A stretch of DNA of 64,000 nt, from contig NC_010681.1 of assembly GCF_000020125.1 (NCBI RefSeq), positions 310,001-374,000 of the forward strand, in the 5' to 3' direction. Made by a program: the position numbers and the translations under genes. Under the pieces are notes generated by a model. The model had not been told where the DNA came from and did no database searches. It saw only the letters and a list, made by a program, of their open reading frames with translations. This document shows, piece by piece, positions 36,137 to 47,435 of the stretch (within the stretch, counting starts at the first letter, position 1; the number at the start of each line of letters is the position of its first letter). The stretch is from Paraburkholderia phytofirmans PsJN (GTDB lineage Bacteria > Pseudomonadota > Gammaproteobacteria > Burkholderiales > Burkholderiaceae).

Positions 36137-37285
36137 CTAACTCTGCATCAACCGCTTCTGCCGCGCGACGCTCATGATCAGGCCGATGGCGACGCCCAGC
36201 GTCGTCAGCGCGGTGCCACCGTAACTCATGAACGGCAACGGCACGCCGACCACCGGCAAGATGCCGCTCACCATGCCGATATTCACGAAAGCGTAGGTGA
36301 AGAACGCCATGGTCAATGAGCCGGCTAACAGGCGTCCAAATAGCGTCGCGCCATTGGCCGCGATATACAGCCCACGCGCAATCAATAGCATGTACAGCGT
36401 GAGCAGCACGATGCCGCCCGCCAGCCCGAACTCCTCGGAGAACACCGCGAAAATGAAGTCGGTGTGCTTCTCGGGGATGAACTCCAGATGCGCCTGTGTG
36501 CCCTTCAGCCAGCCTTTGCCAAGCGGACCACCCGAGCCGATCGCAATCACCGCCTGGATCGTATGGAAGCCCTTGCCGAGCGGATCGGAAGTCGGATCGA
36601 GCAGCGTGCAGATGCGGTGCTTCTGGTAGTCGTGCATCAGCGGCCATTGCACTTCCGGCTGGCAGATTTTGTCCTGGAAGGCCGCGATGGAGGCGACTGC
36701 GATCACGCCTGCAATCAGTACCGGCACGATCAACTTGAAACTCAGGCCCGCAAAGTAAATCACGAAGAGTCCGGCCGCGAACACCAGCACGGCTGTGCCG
36801 AGGTCGGGCTGCTTGGCGATCAGGCCGACCGGCACCGCGAGAATCACCAGACCGACCAGAAAGTCGTACCAGCGCATCACGCCTTCGCGTCGCTGGTAGT
36901 ACCACGCGAGCATTAGCGGCGTGGCGATCTTCAGGATTTCCGACGGCTGGATCACCACGCCGACATTGATCCATCGCTTCGCGCCCTTGCGCGTGAGGCC
37001 GAATAGCGCCACCGCGACCAGTAACGCGATTCCGAATGTATAGAGCGGAACCGCGAAGCGCATCAGGGTTGTGGGTGGCACATTGGCGAGCGCCCACATC
37101 AGCACGAAGGTCAGCATGATGTTGCGCAACTGGTCTTCCACGCGGCCGGGGACATCCAGACTCGCGCTGTACAGCGTGACGATGCCGACGCACAACAGCA
37201 GAAACACGATCAGTGCGAGCGGGCGGTCGAAGCCTGCGAACATCCGCTTGATGCGGTCGAGCCAGGCGCGCTTGTCGAATTGCAT
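36137..37285 (-). CDS. rodA: Rod-shape-determining peptidoglycan polymerase RodA
   Basis: A 382-aa SEDS-family glycosyltransferase with about ten membrane spans that polymerises lipid II during cell elongation. SEDS features include the catalytic-loop Asp region (KQPDLGTAVLVFAAG) and FIFAVFSEEFGLAGG with the conserved Glu pair. ATG 37285 (MQFDKRAW) has AAGGAG upstream; a longer open frame to 37573 runs antisense-like through the mrdA tail and is rejected. Last gene of the mreB-mreC-mreD-mrdA-rodA operon. Confidence 0.93.
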   Translation of the reverse strand: MQFDKRAWLDRIKRMFAGFDRPLALIVFLLLCVGIVTLYSASLDVPGRVEDQLRNIMLTFVLMWALANVPPTTLMRFAVPLYTFGIALLVAVALFGLTRKGAKRWINVGVVIQPSEILKIATPLMLAWYYQRREGVMRWYDFLVGLVILAVPVGLIAKQPDLGTAVLVFAAGLFVIYFAGLSFKLIVPVLIAGVIAVASIAAFQDKICQPEVQWPLMHDYQKHRICTLLDPTSDPLGKGFHTIQAVIAIGSGGPLGKGWLKGTQAHLEFIPEKHTDFIFAVFSEEFGLAGGIVLLTLYMLLIARGLYIAANGATLFGRLLAGSLTMAFFTYAFVNIGMVSGILPVVGVPLPFMSYGGTALTTLGVAIGLIMSVARQKRLMQS

Positions 37286-37295
37286 GCCTTTCTCC

Positions 37296-39611
37296 TTACT
37301 CGTCGATGCCGCCGGAAACCGGCTGGCGTGGCGACGTGGCCTGAATGCCGTCGTCGCGCGAAGGAGCGGCGGCAGTCGGCGCCGGCTGGCTGGCCGGTCG
37401 GGGTTTGTGCGGGACGCCGGATTTACGCGACGCTGGATTCTTCGCGGCAGTGGCTGCGGACGCCGACGCGGGCACGGGTGCCGATGCGGCATCAGGCGCG
37501 GAAGCTGCGGCCGCCGCGGACGCAGCCTTCGCAGCCGCCGCAGCGGAAGCCGCCGCTGCCGCCGAAGCCGCACCGGGAATCGGCAGCGCGGTGAAGCCCG
37601 CCGCGACCTTGACCGGCTGCACGCCGTCCTGCTGCGGCGGCGGTGCGCCGCCGACTTCCGGCGCGGACGCGTCCTCGGTTGCCGACGCCGCTGCCTCGAT
37701 GGCCGCCTGCTCCGCGCCCGGCTTGTTCTTGCCTACGAGGTAATAGTCGAGCACCTTGCGCGCAATCGGGCCCGCCGATTCCGCGCCCCAACCGCCGTTT
37801 TCAACGATCAGCGCGAGGGCGATTTTCGGCTGCTCGGCCGGCGCGAACGCGATGAAGAGCGCGTGGTCGCGCAGATGCTCGGCGATCGCGTGGCCCTTGT
37901 AGTTCGCGCCCTGCAGCGAGTAGACCTGCGCCGTCCCCGTCTTGCCGGCCGCCTGATACTGCGCGCCGATGAACAGCTTCGATGCCGTGCCGTTGGTCAC
38001 GACACCTTCCATCGCGCGCTTGATGATGTCGATGTCCGACTGCTTCACCGCAATCTTGTAGCTCGGATCTCGCACCACCGGCCGCGTGTCTTTCGTGATC
38101 GGATTTTCGATGTCGCGCACGAGGTGCGGCTTCATCACCACGCCGTTGTTCGCGAGCGTGGCCGTGGCGTGAGCGAGTTGCAGAATGGTGAACGAGTTGT
38201 AGCCCTGGCCGATGCCGAGACTGATCGTTTCGCCTTCATACCAGCGTTGCTGTTCGGGCTTGCGGTACGCCTTGCGCTTCCATTCCGTGGAAGGAAGAAT
38301 GCCCTTCGCCTCGCCCGAAATGTCGATGCCGGTGATCTGGCCGAAACCCCACGGCTTCATGAAGTTGGCGATGTTGTTGACACCCAGATCGTGCGCGAGC
38401 ATGTAGAAATACGTGTCGTTCGACACCACGATCGCGCGGTTCATGTCGACCCAGCCTTGGCCCGAGCGCACGTCGTTGCGGAACGTGTGGCCGCCGAACG
38501 TGTACGAGCCCGGATCCTGGAAGCCCCAGCCCGGCGTGCGCTTGTGCAGCGTGAGCGCGGCGAGCGCCATGAACGGCTTGTAAGTCGAACCCGGCGGATA
38601 GGTGCCGTGCAGCGGCCGGTTGAGCAGCGGATGGTCGGGCGAGTTGTTGAGATCGTCCCAGGTCTGCTGGTCGATGCCGTCGACGAACGAGTTCGGATCG
38701 AAGCTCGGCGCGGACACGAAGGCGAGCACGTCGCCGGTCGAAGGCTCGATCGCGACCAGTGCGCCGCGGCGGCCCGCGAAGGCCTGCTCGGCGACCTGCT
38801 GCAAGCCGATATCTAGCGACAACACGAGGTTGTTGCCAGGCGTCGCCTGCGTGCGCGACAACGTGCGCACCGGACGGCCGCCGGCGGTGACTTCCACTTC
38901 TTCGAAACCGGTCTGGCCGTGCAACTCGGTCTCGTAACTCTGCTCGACGCCGATCTTGCCGATGTAGTCCGTGCCCTTGTAGTTGTTCGCGTCCAGACGC
39001 GGATCGTAGTGGTCCGGATCGCTGTCGTTCTGGTCGCTGGCGTCGTCGATACGATCCTGGTCGCGCTGCGAAATCCGGCCGATGTAGCCGATGACGTGCG
39101 CCGCGGTCGGCCCGAGCGGATACTGGCGGAACAGGCGCGCGCGCACTTCCACGCCGGGAAAACGGAAGCGTTGCGCGGTGAAACGCGCGACTTCGTCGTC
39201 GGTCAGGCGGGTGCGGATCGGCAGGCTCTCGAAGTTCTTCGAGTCTTCCTGCAGCTTCTTGAAGCGGCGGCGGTCGCGTGCGTCGATAGAGACGACCGTG
39301 GCCAGGTTGTCGATCACGTTTTCCAGCGAGTCGTTCAGCTTCGAGGGCGTGATTTCCAGCGTGTAGGCCGAGTAGTTCTTGGCCAGTACGACACCGTTGC
39401 GATCGGTGATGATGCCGCGGTTCGGCACGATCGGCGCGACGGAAATGCGGTTTTCATCGGCTTGCAGCGAGTATTTGCTGTAGTGCCAGACCTGCAGGAA
39501 CAGGAAGCGGAAGCCGATCAGCCCGAAGCAGACGAACACGAACAGGCCCGCCGCCGCGACGCGCAGGCGGAACTTCGAGAGCTGTTGCTGAGTGTCCTTG
39601 AATTCGGTCAT
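37296..39611 (-). CDS. mrdA: Penicillin-binding protein 2 (elongasome transpeptidase)
   Basis: A 771-aa class B PBP that crosslinks peptidoglycan with RodA. One N-terminal membrane span (20-42), a pedestal domain, then the transpeptidase motifs STYK with nucleophile S342, SND (397-399) and KTGT (557-560). E. coli PBP2 has 633 aa; here about 130 extra residues form an Ala/Ser/Pro-rich periplasmic tail, probably disordered. ATG 39611 (MTEFKDTQQQ) is chosen; ATG 39623 is the alternative. Confidence 0.95.
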   Translation of the reverse strand: MTEFKDTQQQLSKFRLRVAAAGLFVFVCFGLIGFRFLFLQVWHYSKYSLQADENRISVAPIVPNRGIITDRNGVVLAKNYSAYTLEITPSKLNDSLENVIDNLATVVSIDARDRRRFKKLQEDSKNFESLPIRTRLTDDEVARFTAQRFRFPGVEVRARLFRQYPLGPTAAHVIGYIGRISQRDQDRIDDASDQNDSDPDHYDPRLDANNYKGTDYIGKIGVEQSYETELHGQTGFEEVEVTAGGRPVRTLSRTQATPGNNLVLSLDIGLQQVAEQAFAGRRGALVAIEPSTGDVLAFVSAPSFDPNSFVDGIDQQTWDDLNNSPDHPLLNRPLHGTYPPGSTYKPFMALAALTLHKRTPGWGFQDPGSYTFGGHTFRNDVRSGQGWVDMNRAIVVSNDTYFYMLAHDLGVNNIANFMKPWGFGQITGIDISGEAKGILPSTEWKRKAYRKPEQQRWYEGETISLGIGQGYNSFTILQLAHATATLANNGVVMKPHLVRDIENPITKDTRPVVRDPSYKIAVKQSDIDIIKRAMEGVVTNGTASKLFIGAQYQAAGKTGTAQVYSLQGANYKGHAIAEHLRDHALFIAFAPAEQPKIALALIVENGGWGAESAGPIARKVLDYYLVGKNKPGAEQAAIEAAASATEDASAPEVGGAPPPQQDGVQPVKVAAGFTALPIPGAASAAAAASAAAAAKAASAAAAASAPDAASAPVPASASAATAAKNPASRKSGVPHKPRPASQPAPTAAAPSRDDGIQATSPRQPVSGGIDE

Positions 39612-39753
39612 GCGATTCTGCAAAAGGCCGGGTGACGGCCATCATGAGTGTGCGCCTTTTCCGGCCGGAACCGGAAGGCATGAACAGCGATGCGCGTCGA
39701 GCGAGCCGGCAATGTGGGTTCTGACGACAACCGCCGGCGGGCCCGAAGCATGT

Positions 39754-40266
39754 TCAAATTGGCCGGGTGTCGTCCGGATCGGCCGGGCGGCGCTGCGGCA
39801 TCAGCAACAGCACACTGGTGACCGGCCACAGCGCGGCTTCGACGAAGCCGTCAATCAGATAACCCCAACCCGGAAACGCCGCACCCGTCAGCAGACGGAT
39901 CACGAACGGCACCAGTTGCGCGACGACCAGCAGCGGCATGACCGCGAAAGTCTGCACGCCGAGCGACATCCACAACACGCGGCGATGGATCGTAATCGCG
40001 CCGTACGACAACAACGTATACGCCAGCGCGTGCTCGCCGAGCAGGCTGGCGTTATGTACATCCATCAGCAGACCGAGCAAAAACGCGATACCCATGCCGA
40101 CTTTGCGCGGCTGATGCACGTTCCAGAACAGCAGCACGAGCGCCACGAAGTCCGGCACGCCGGCGAGCCGCCCCCACGGCATCAGGTTCAACAGAAACGC
40201 CGCGGCGAGGCTGAACGAGATGAAGTAGGGGTTGACCGGCTGCAGAATGTATTGCGGACGGTTCAT
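39754..40266 (-). CDS. mreD: Rod-shape-determining protein MreD
   Basis: A 170-aa inner-membrane protein with five to six hydrophobic spans, a partner of MreC in the elongasome. The composition, length and position between mreC and mrdA identify it. The start overlaps the mreC stop by 4 bp. Confidence 0.92.
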   Translation of the reverse strand: MNRPQYILQPVNPYFISFSLAAAFLLNLMPWGRLAGVPDFVALVLLFWNVHQPRKVGMGIAFLLGLLMDVHNASLLGEHALAYTLLSYGAITIHRRVLWMSLGVQTFAVMPLLVVAQLVPFVIRLLTGAAFPGWGYLIDGFVEAALWPVTSVLLLMPQRRPADPDDTRPI

Positions 40267-41372
40267 GGCTGGGCCCCTGGCTTGGCTGGCGGCTTTGCGT
40301 TCTTCTCAGCGGCCGGTTTCTTTTCGGAAGCGGACTTTTTCTCCGCGGCGGCCGGTTTGGCCGGCGTTTTGTCGGCGGGCTTGGCGGTCGCGGGTTTCTC
40401 GGCTGCAAGTTTTTCGCCGGATTTCGGCGCGGATTTATCCGCTGCGGCCTTGCCGTCAGCCGGTTTGGCGCCCTTTTTCGCCTTTGCGTCCTTCGCGGCC
40501 GTGGCTGCGTCGGGTTCCTCAGCGGGACGCGGCGGCACATTGTTCACGTAATGCAGCACCAGCAACTGACGTGCGCCGCGCACCGGCGCGATGGGCAGGC
40601 AGATTACGCGCGCGAACGCGGTATCGGCCTGCTTGTCGACCCGCACCACCTTGGCAACCGGCAGACCCGGCGGGTACACACCGTCCAGGCCGCTGGTGAC
40701 GAGTTCGTCGCCGGTCTGAATATCGGCGCTGATCGGCACGAAGCGCAGATCCAGCGTGTCGCCCTTCGGCGTGCCGTAAATCACGCTGCGCAGGCCGGTG
40801 CGCACGATCTGCACCGGCACGGCCTGGTCCTTGTCCGTGAGCAGCGTGACTTCGGCTTGCAGCGGGAACACACGCGTGACCTGGCCGATCACGCCGTCTT
40901 CATTGACGACCGGCGAACCGTTCTGGATGCCTTGCTGCGCACCGCGGCCGATCACGACCTTCTGCGTGAAGGGATCGCGCGTGTCGTACTGGATCTCGGC
41001 GGGCAGCGATTCCGTGGTGGAGCGCTGCGACAGTTGCAGCAGCGCGCGCAAGTGCGCGTTCTCGGCCGCCAATTCAGCGGCCGTATTGGCTTGCTGCGAA
41101 AGCTGCAGATCTTTGGTGCGCAGTTTGTCGTTTTCGCTGCGTAGCGTGGCGCTGGTCACGGCCAGGTCGGCGGCGCCCACGAACATGTCGCGCGGCACGA
41201 GGGCGGCGCGTTGCAACGGATAAAGACCCGCGCCGAGCACGCCACGCACGATTTCGAGCGTTTTGAAGCGTGCGTCGGAGATCAGAAGGGCGATCGCCAG
41301 CAAGACAAAAAATACCAGTCGTGCGAGGGCGGACGGTCCTTGCTTGAACAGGGGCGGCGGACTGTATTCCAT
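40263..41372 (-). CDS. mreC: Rod-shape-determining protein MreC
   Basis: A 369-aa periplasmic scaffold: a short cytoplasmic N-terminus, one membrane span (about 20-37), a coiled coil (about 75-110) and the double beta-barrel MreC domain to about residue 285. The last ~85 residues are a Lys/Ala/Pro-rich repeat tail not seen in E. coli MreC, perhaps for cell-wall contact. Start MEYSPPPLFKQGPSALARL is typical of the family. Confidence 0.93.
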   Translation of the reverse strand: MEYSPPPLFKQGPSALARLVFFVLLAIALLISDARFKTLEIVRGVLGAGLYPLQRAALVPRDMFVGAADLAVTSATLRSENDKLRTKDLQLSQQANTAAELAAENAHLRALLQLSQRSTTESLPAEIQYDTRDPFTQKVVIGRGAQQGIQNGSPVVNEDGVIGQVTRVFPLQAEVTLLTDKDQAVPVQIVRTGLRSVIYGTPKGDTLDLRFVPISADIQTGDELVTSGLDGVYPPGLPVAKVVRVDKQADTAFARVICLPIAPVRGARQLLVLHYVNNVPPRPAEEPDAATAAKDAKAKKGAKPADGKAAADKSAPKSGEKLAAEKPATAKPADKTPAKPAAAEKKSASEKKPAAEKNAKPPAKPGAQP

Positions 41373-41462
41373 GGTCGGCGCCGGGGGCGTGAGCGGTTGG
41401 GTGAGACGGCGGCGCGCGAGGAACGCGCGTTCAGCGCGCGGAGGCTGGTAGGCCCAGCCAAC

Positions 41463-41492
41463 GGCAAACCGGCCCGCAAGGGGCCGTTTGCC
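41463..41492 (-). terminator. Hairpin between mreB and mreC
   Basis: A 12-bp stem with a one-base bulge (GGCAAA-C-CGGCCC and its complement) around a 5-nt loop, 33 bp downstream of the mreB stop. No T-run follows on the minus strand. It may attenuate read-through or protect the mreB message so MreB exceeds MreC/MreD. Confidence 0.5.
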
Positions 41493-41525
41493 TGATCCGC
41501 GCTACTGACATGGAGACGGGCTCGC

Positions 41526-42569
<1,044 letters not shown>

Positions 42570-42949
42570 TCAAAATCCTGTCTCGCTGGGGGCCGGGCCT
42601 CGCAATGGTTGCGCAGGGCGGCAGCGGAAAAAATAACAGCTTCAACCGGGCGGAAGCGGCGCCACAGGAACTTGAAGCTGCGAGGGAGTCTACCGGAGGC
42701 CGATGCAAAGCCAGGTCAGAAAAATCCGAACTATCTTTGGGAATTGTTCAGAAAGGCCTTGGTAAGACGGTCCGGGTTTGGGTCGAACGCGTAATGATAC
42801 CTTATAATTTTGGATGTTTTGAAGGAAACGGACGGCACTTTTTGCCTCCGCTGGCCCCTTTTTCGAGGTCTTCCTCCAGCGTCGTAACCCGCTGTCGCAG
42901 CATCGGTTTTTCCTTGCTGCGGCGGTCCACCACATTTTCCGGTGACTGC
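42570..42949. other. Divergent promoter region between mreB and gatC
   Basis: No gene is supported. It must carry the start signals of two essential operons. A locally AT-rich spot (AATGATACCTTATAATTTTGG, 42791-42811) contains TATAAT as a good -10 candidate. Confidence 0.45.
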
Positions 42950-43249
42950 ATGGCTCTGACCCTGACCGATGTAAAACGCATCGCGCATCTTGCGCGGCTC
43001 GAACTGGCCGACGCCGACGCTGAGCACACGCTTGTCCAGCTCAACGATTTTTTCGGCCTCGTCGAGCAGATGCAGGCGGTCGATACCTCCGGCATCGCGC
43101 CGCTCGCCCATCCGATCGAGCAGATCGAAGACGTCGCGCTGCGTCTGCGTAACGACGTGGTGACCGAAACGGTCGAACGCGAAGCTTTCCAACGCCCGGC
43201 GCCCGCCGTGCAGGACGGCCTGTACCTCGTGCCGAAGGTGATCGAGTAA
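42950..43249 (+). CDS. gatC: Asp/Glu-tRNA amidotransferase subunit C
   Basis: A 99-aa small stabilising subunit of GatCAB. The start [19 protein letters not shown] and the central [11 protein letters not shown] are characteristic. The enzyme amidates Asp-tRNA(Asn) and/or Glu-tRNA(Gln). ATG 42950 is used; the longer frame from 42605 runs into the promoter region. Confidence 0.95.
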   Translation: MALTLTDVKRIAHLARLELADADAEHTLVQLNDFFGLVEQMQAVDTSGIAPLAHPIEQIEDVALRLRNDVVTETVEREAFQRPAPAVQDGLYLVPKVIE

Positions 43250-43442
43250 CACCCGCGCATCGAGCCCGGCGCGGCATGCGAGCCGGTCACGAGGCGAAGT
43301 GCCGACTTGCGGCATATCGACTTGTGGCGTCAACGTTCGTATAGCCGTCGTCTCCGGCTTCTTCGGCTCGGTTTGCCGGCGGGCAGCCGAACGCCTCCAC
43401 GGCAGCGTGACTACGCTGCCGCGCTCTTCAGGATAAAACGCA

Positions 43443-44930
43443 ATGCATGAAAAAAGTTTGACCGAACTGCGCGCCGCACTGACGGCCAAGGAATGCTCCG
43501 CAGTCGAACTGGCGCAGCTCTATCTGAAGCGGATCGATGCGGCCAACAGCCTGAACGCGTTCATCCAGGTCGACCCGGATCTGACGCTCGCGCAGGCGAA
43601 AGCCGCGGACGCGCTGCTTCATACCGGCCACGCGGGCCCGCTGGTCGGCCTGCCGATCGCACACAAAGACGTGTTCGTGACCAAGGGCTGGCGCTCCACC
43701 GCCGGCTCGAAAATGCTGTCGAACTACGAGAGCCCGTTCGACGCGACCGTGGTCGCGCGTCTGCAAAACGCCGGCATGGTGTGCGTCGGCAAGACCAATA
43801 TGGATGAGTTCGCAATGGGCTCATCCAACGAGAATTCGTACTTTGGTCCCGTGCAGAATCCGTGGGATGTTAAGGCCGTGCCGGGCGGTTCATCGGGCGG
43901 GTCGGCTGCGGCCGTCGCCGCGCGCCTCGCGCCCGCTGCAACGGGTACGGATACCGGCGGCTCGATTCGTCAGCCGGCGTCGTTCTCCGGCATCACGGGT
44001 ATCAAGCCGACGTATGGTCGCGTGTCGCGTTACGGCATGATCGCGTTTGCCTCGTCGCTGGATCAGGGCGGCCCGATGGCGCAAAGCGCCGCGGATTGCG
44101 CCACGCTGCTCAACGCCATGGCCGGTTTCGACGAGCGCGATTCGACTAGCCTCGTGCGCGACGACGAAGACTACACGCGTTATCTCGGCAAGCCATGGAA
44201 AGAAGAGAGCGCCGCCAAACCGCTCGCCGGCTTGCGCATCGGCCTGCCGAAAGAGTATTTCGGCGCCGGTCTCGCCGACGACGTGCGCGCCTCGGTCGAC
44301 GCCGCGTTAAAGCAATACGAAGCGCTCGGCGCCACGCTCGTCGATGTCTCGCTGCCGAAAACCGAGCTGTCGATTCCCGTGTATTACGTGATCGCGCCGG
44401 CGGAAGCTTCGTCGAACCTGTCGCGTTTCGACGGCGTGCGCTTCGGTCATCGCGCGGCGGAGTATCGCGATCTGCTGGACATGTACAAGAAGTCGCGCGC
44501 CGAAGGTTTCGGTCCGGAAGTGAAGCGCCGTATTCTGGTCGGCGCCTACGTGCTGTCTCATGGCTATTACGACGCGTACTACCTGCAGGCGCAGAAGATC
44601 CGCCGCATCATCGCGCAGGACTTCCAGGAAGCGTTCAAGCAGTGCGACGTGATCATGGGCCCGGTTGCGCCGTCGGTGGCGTGGGACCTCGGCGCGAAGG
44701 GCGACGATCCGGTGCAGATGTATCTGGCCGACATCTACACGCTGTCGGTGAGCCTCGCCGGTTTGCCGGGCATGAGCGTGCCGTGCGGCTTCGGTGCGGG
44801 CGCGAATGCGCAGCGTCCGGTTGGATTGCAGATCATCGGCAACTATTTCAACGAAGCCCGGATGCTCCAGGTGGCCGACGCGTTCCAGCGCGCGACCGAC
44901 TGGCACCGCAAAGCACCGGCAGGAGTGTGA
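43443..44930 (+). CDS. gatA: Asp/Glu-tRNA amidotransferase subunit A
   Basis: A 495-aa amidase that releases ammonia from glutamine for the GatB site. The Ser-cis-Ser-Lys triad is visible: K75 (AHKDVF), S150 (PGGSSGGS) and S174 (TGGSIRQP). A full-length amidase-signature family member. It starts 193 bp after gatC. Confidence 0.97.
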   Translation: MHEKSLTELRAALTAKECSAVELAQLYLKRIDAANSLNAFIQVDPDLTLAQAKAADALLHTGHAGPLVGLPIAHKDVFVTKGWRSTAGSKMLSNYESPFDATVVARLQNAGMVCVGKTNMDEFAMGSSNENSYFGPVQNPWDVKAVPGGSSGGSAAAVAARLAPAATGTDTGGSIRQPASFSGITGIKPTYGRVSRYGMIAFASSLDQGGPMAQSAADCATLLNAMAGFDERDSTSLVRDDEDYTRYLGKPWKEESAAKPLAGLRIGLPKEYFGAGLADDVRASVDAALKQYEALGATLVDVSLPKTELSIPVYYVIAPAEASSNLSRFDGVRFGHRAAEYRDLLDMYKKSRAEGFGPEVKRRILVGAYVLSHGYYDAYYLQAQKIRRIIAQDFQEAFKQCDVIMGPVAPSVAWDLGAKGDDPVQMYLADIYTLSVSLAGLPGMSVPCGFGAGANAQRPVGLQIIGNYFNEARMLQVADAFQRATDWHRKAPAGV

Positions 44931-44935
44931 GCACC

Positions 44936-46411
44936 ATGGCCAAGCAATGGGAAGTCGTGATCGGTCTGGAGACCCACGCGCAACTGTCGACTCAATCGAA
45001 GATTTTTTCCGGCACCGCGACGCAATTCGGCGCCGCGCCGAACACGCAAGCCAGCCCCGTCGATCTGGCCTTGCCGGGCACGTTGCCGGTGATGAACCGC
45101 GGCGCTGTGGAGCGCGCGATCCAGTTCGGTCTTGCGATCGGCGCAACGGTGGCGCCGCGCAGCATCTTCGCGCGCAAGAATTATTTTTACCCCGATCTGC
45201 CGAAGGGCTATCAGATCAGCCAGTACGAAATCCCCGTCGTGCAGGGCGGTCAGGTGACGATTCAGGTGCCGGCCAATGAAAAGGCGGGTAAAGAAGCCTA
45301 CGAGAAGGTCGTCAACCTCACGCGCGCTCACCTTGAAGAAGACGCGGGCAAGTCGCTTCACGAAGACTTCGCGGGCATGACCGGCATCGACCTGAATCGT
45401 GCCGGCACGCCGCTGCTCGAAATCGTCACCGAGCCGGAAATGCGCAGCGCGGCGGAGGCGGTCGCTTACGCCAAGACGCTGCATACGCTCGTCACGTGGC
45501 TCGGCATCTGCGACGGCAACATGCAGGAAGGCTCGTTCCGTTGCGACGCGAACGTGTCGGTGCGTCCGGTCGGACAGGCGGAATTCGGCACGCGTGCCGA
45601 GATCAAGAACCTGAACTCGTTCCGCTTCCTCGAAGAAGCGATCCAGTACGAGGTGCGCCGTCAGATCGAGCTGATCGAAGACGGCGGCACGGTGGTGCAG
45701 GAAACGCGTCTGTACGATCCGGACAAGCGCGAAACACGCTCCATGCGCAGCAAGGAAGACGCGCACGATTACCGCTATTTCCCCGATCCCGATCTGATGC
45801 CGCTCGTGATCGACGCGGCGTGGATCGAGCGCGTCAAGGCAGAGATGACAGAGCTGCCGGTGGCGATTCAACAGCGCTTCGTGTCGCAATACGGTTTGAC
45901 GCCGTACGACGCTAACGTGCTGACGTCGAGCAAAGCGATGGCCGCGTACTATGAAGCGGTGGTGAGCAAAGTCGGTCCGGCCAACGCCAAGGTCGCCGCT
46001 AACTGGCTGATGGGCGAAGTGTCGTCGCAATTGAATCGCGAGGGTCTCGACATTGCTGAGAATCCGGTGTCGTCCGCGCAACTCGCGTTGCTGCTGCAGC
46101 GTATCGCCGACGGCACGATCTCCAACAAGATCGCCAAGGAAATTTTCCTCGCGATCTGGGAAGAGAAAGCCACGGACGAATCCGCCGCCGATCGCATCAT
46201 CGAGGCGAAGGGGCTGAAGCAGATTTCGGATACCGGCGCGCTGGAAGCGATCATCGACGAAGTGCTCGCCGCGAACCCGAAGTCGGTCGAGGAATTCCGC
46301 GCCGGCAAGGAAAAGGCATTCAACGCGCTGATCGGTCAGGCCATGAAAGCAACCAAGGGCAAGGCCAATCCGGCGCAGGTGAACGAACTGCTGAAGAAGA
46401 AGCTGTCCTGA
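44936..46411 (+). CDS. gatB: Asp/Glu-tRNA amidotransferase subunit B
   Basis: A 491-aa subunit that activates the tRNA-bound Asp/Glu with ATP and amidates it. It has [17 protein letters not shown] at the N-terminus, then [34 protein letters not shown] and a C-terminal helical/YqeY domain. ATG 44936 has AGGAGTG upstream, 5 bp after gatA. A terminator follows. Confidence 0.97.
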   Translation: MAKQWEVVIGLETHAQLSTQSKIFSGTATQFGAAPNTQASPVDLALPGTLPVMNRGAVERAIQFGLAIGATVAPRSIFARKNYFYPDLPKGYQISQYEIPVVQGGQVTIQVPANEKAGKEAYEKVVNLTRAHLEEDAGKSLHEDFAGMTGIDLNRAGTPLLEIVTEPEMRSAAEAVAYAKTLHTLVTWLGICDGNMQEGSFRCDANVSVRPVGQAEFGTRAEIKNLNSFRFLEEAIQYEVRRQIELIEDGGTVVQETRLYDPDKRETRSMRSKEDAHDYRYFPDPDLMPLVIDAAWIERVKAEMTELPVAIQQRFVSQYGLTPYDANVLTSSKAMAAYYEAVVSKVGPANAKVAANWLMGEVSSQLNREGLDIAENPVSSAQLALLLQRIADGTISNKIAKEIFLAIWEEKATDESAADRIIEAKGLKQISDTGALEAIIDEVLAANPKSVEEFRAGKEKAFNALIGQAMKATKGKANPAQVNELLKKKLS

Positions 46412-46462
46412 GTCGAAGTTAAGTTGAGCGTGAACGACTGAAGCGTCAATGCTCAGGTCAGC

Positions 46463-46510
46463 ACGGGCTGTTGCCGGCAACGAAAGTGGGGCAACGGCCC
46501 GTTTCATTTT
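46463..46510 (+). terminator. Intrinsic terminator after gatB
   Basis: A 13-bp stem (ACGGGCTGTTGCC with GGCAACGGCCCGT, one G/T pair) and a 14-nt loop, followed by TTCATTTT. Confidence 0.75.
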
Positions 46511-46551
46511 GCGGGTCCATTTAAGCAAACGCAGATCAGGGGAGTGTGTGG

Positions 46552-47391
46552 ATGGCCAAGCAACCCGAACTCGACGATTTCCGCGTGCCGTATTTCGACG
46601 ACAGCAAGAAAAAAATCAAATTCTCGCTGAGCGATTTCGACCCGGCCGCCAAGCCGTTTTCGACCGGCTCGAAAGATACCGACAAGGCGCGTCTGTCGGA
46701 GATCGGCGCGAAGCTCGACACGCTGCAAGAATGTTTGCACGCGCAGCGAACGCGCCGCGTGTTGCTGGTGCTGCAGGGCATGGACACGAGCGGCAAGGAC
46801 GGTACGATCCGTGCCGTGTTTCACGAGGTCGATCCGCTCGGTTTGCGCATCTTGCCGTTCAAGGCGCCGACGCCCGTCGAACTCGCGCATGACTTTCTCT
46901 GGCGCGTGCATGCGCAAGCGCCGGCCGCCGGTGAGCTGACGATCTTCAATCGCAGTCACTACGAAGATCTGCTGGTCCCCGCCGTGCTCGGCACTTTGGA
47001 TGAGCAAGCCTTCGTGCAACGCTGCTGCCACATCCGCCAGTTCGAAGCGTTGCTGGCGGATAGCGGCACGGCGATCGTCAAATGCATGCTGCACATTTCG
47101 AAAGACGAGCAGCGCGAGCGTCTGCAGGCACGCATCGACGATCCGAGCAAGCACTGGAAATTCGACGTCGCCGATCTCGAAGCGCGCAAGCAGTGGGACC
47201 AATATCAGGCCGCGTATCAGGACGCGTTGGCGGCGACATCGACGGAATACGCGCCGTGGTACGTGATCCCGGCCGACTCGAAGACGCACCGCAATGTGAT
47301 GGTCGCGGAGTTGTTGTTGCGCACGTTCGAAGCGCTCAAGCTCGAATATCCGCCCGCCAAAGAATCGCTGAAGGGCATCAAGGTCGAGTGA
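46552..47391 (+). CDS. ppk2: Polyphosphate kinase 2 family protein
   Basis: A 279-aa PPK2, which transfers phosphate between polyphosphate and nucleoside mono- or diphosphates. Walker A-like GMDTSGKDG (76-84), the Walker B/Asp region with FNRSHYEDLLV, and the lid with basic residues are present. Length and single domain fit class I or III; class cannot be settled by eye. GGGGAG lies upstream. GTG 46546 is an alternative start. Confidence 0.9.
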   Translation: MAKQPELDDFRVPYFDDSKKKIKFSLSDFDPAAKPFSTGSKDTDKARLSEIGAKLDTLQECLHAQRTRRVLLVLQGMDTSGKDGTIRAVFHEVDPLGLRILPFKAPTPVELAHDFLWRVHAQAPAAGELTIFNRSHYEDLLVPAVLGTLDEQAFVQRCCHIRQFEALLADSGTAIVKCMLHISKDEQRERLQARIDDPSKHWKFDVADLEARKQWDQYQAAYQDALAATSTEYAPWYVIPADSKTHRNVMVAELLLRTFEALKLEYPPAKESLKGIKVE

Positions 47392-47435
47392 CCGCGCCTT
47401 TCGCTTCATCAACGAATCGAACATAAAGGAACGAC

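Noticed and set aside
35112..37193. 693-aa minus-strand ORF across the aldolase, Sel1 and rodA genes
   Set aside because: A GC-rich shadow frame; the real genes in these places have motifs, ribosome sites and conserved order.
36137..37573. Long version of RodA starting at 37573
   Set aside because: The extra 96 residues are Arg/Pro-rich and lie over the mrdA tail; ATG 37285 has AAGGAG and matches the family start.
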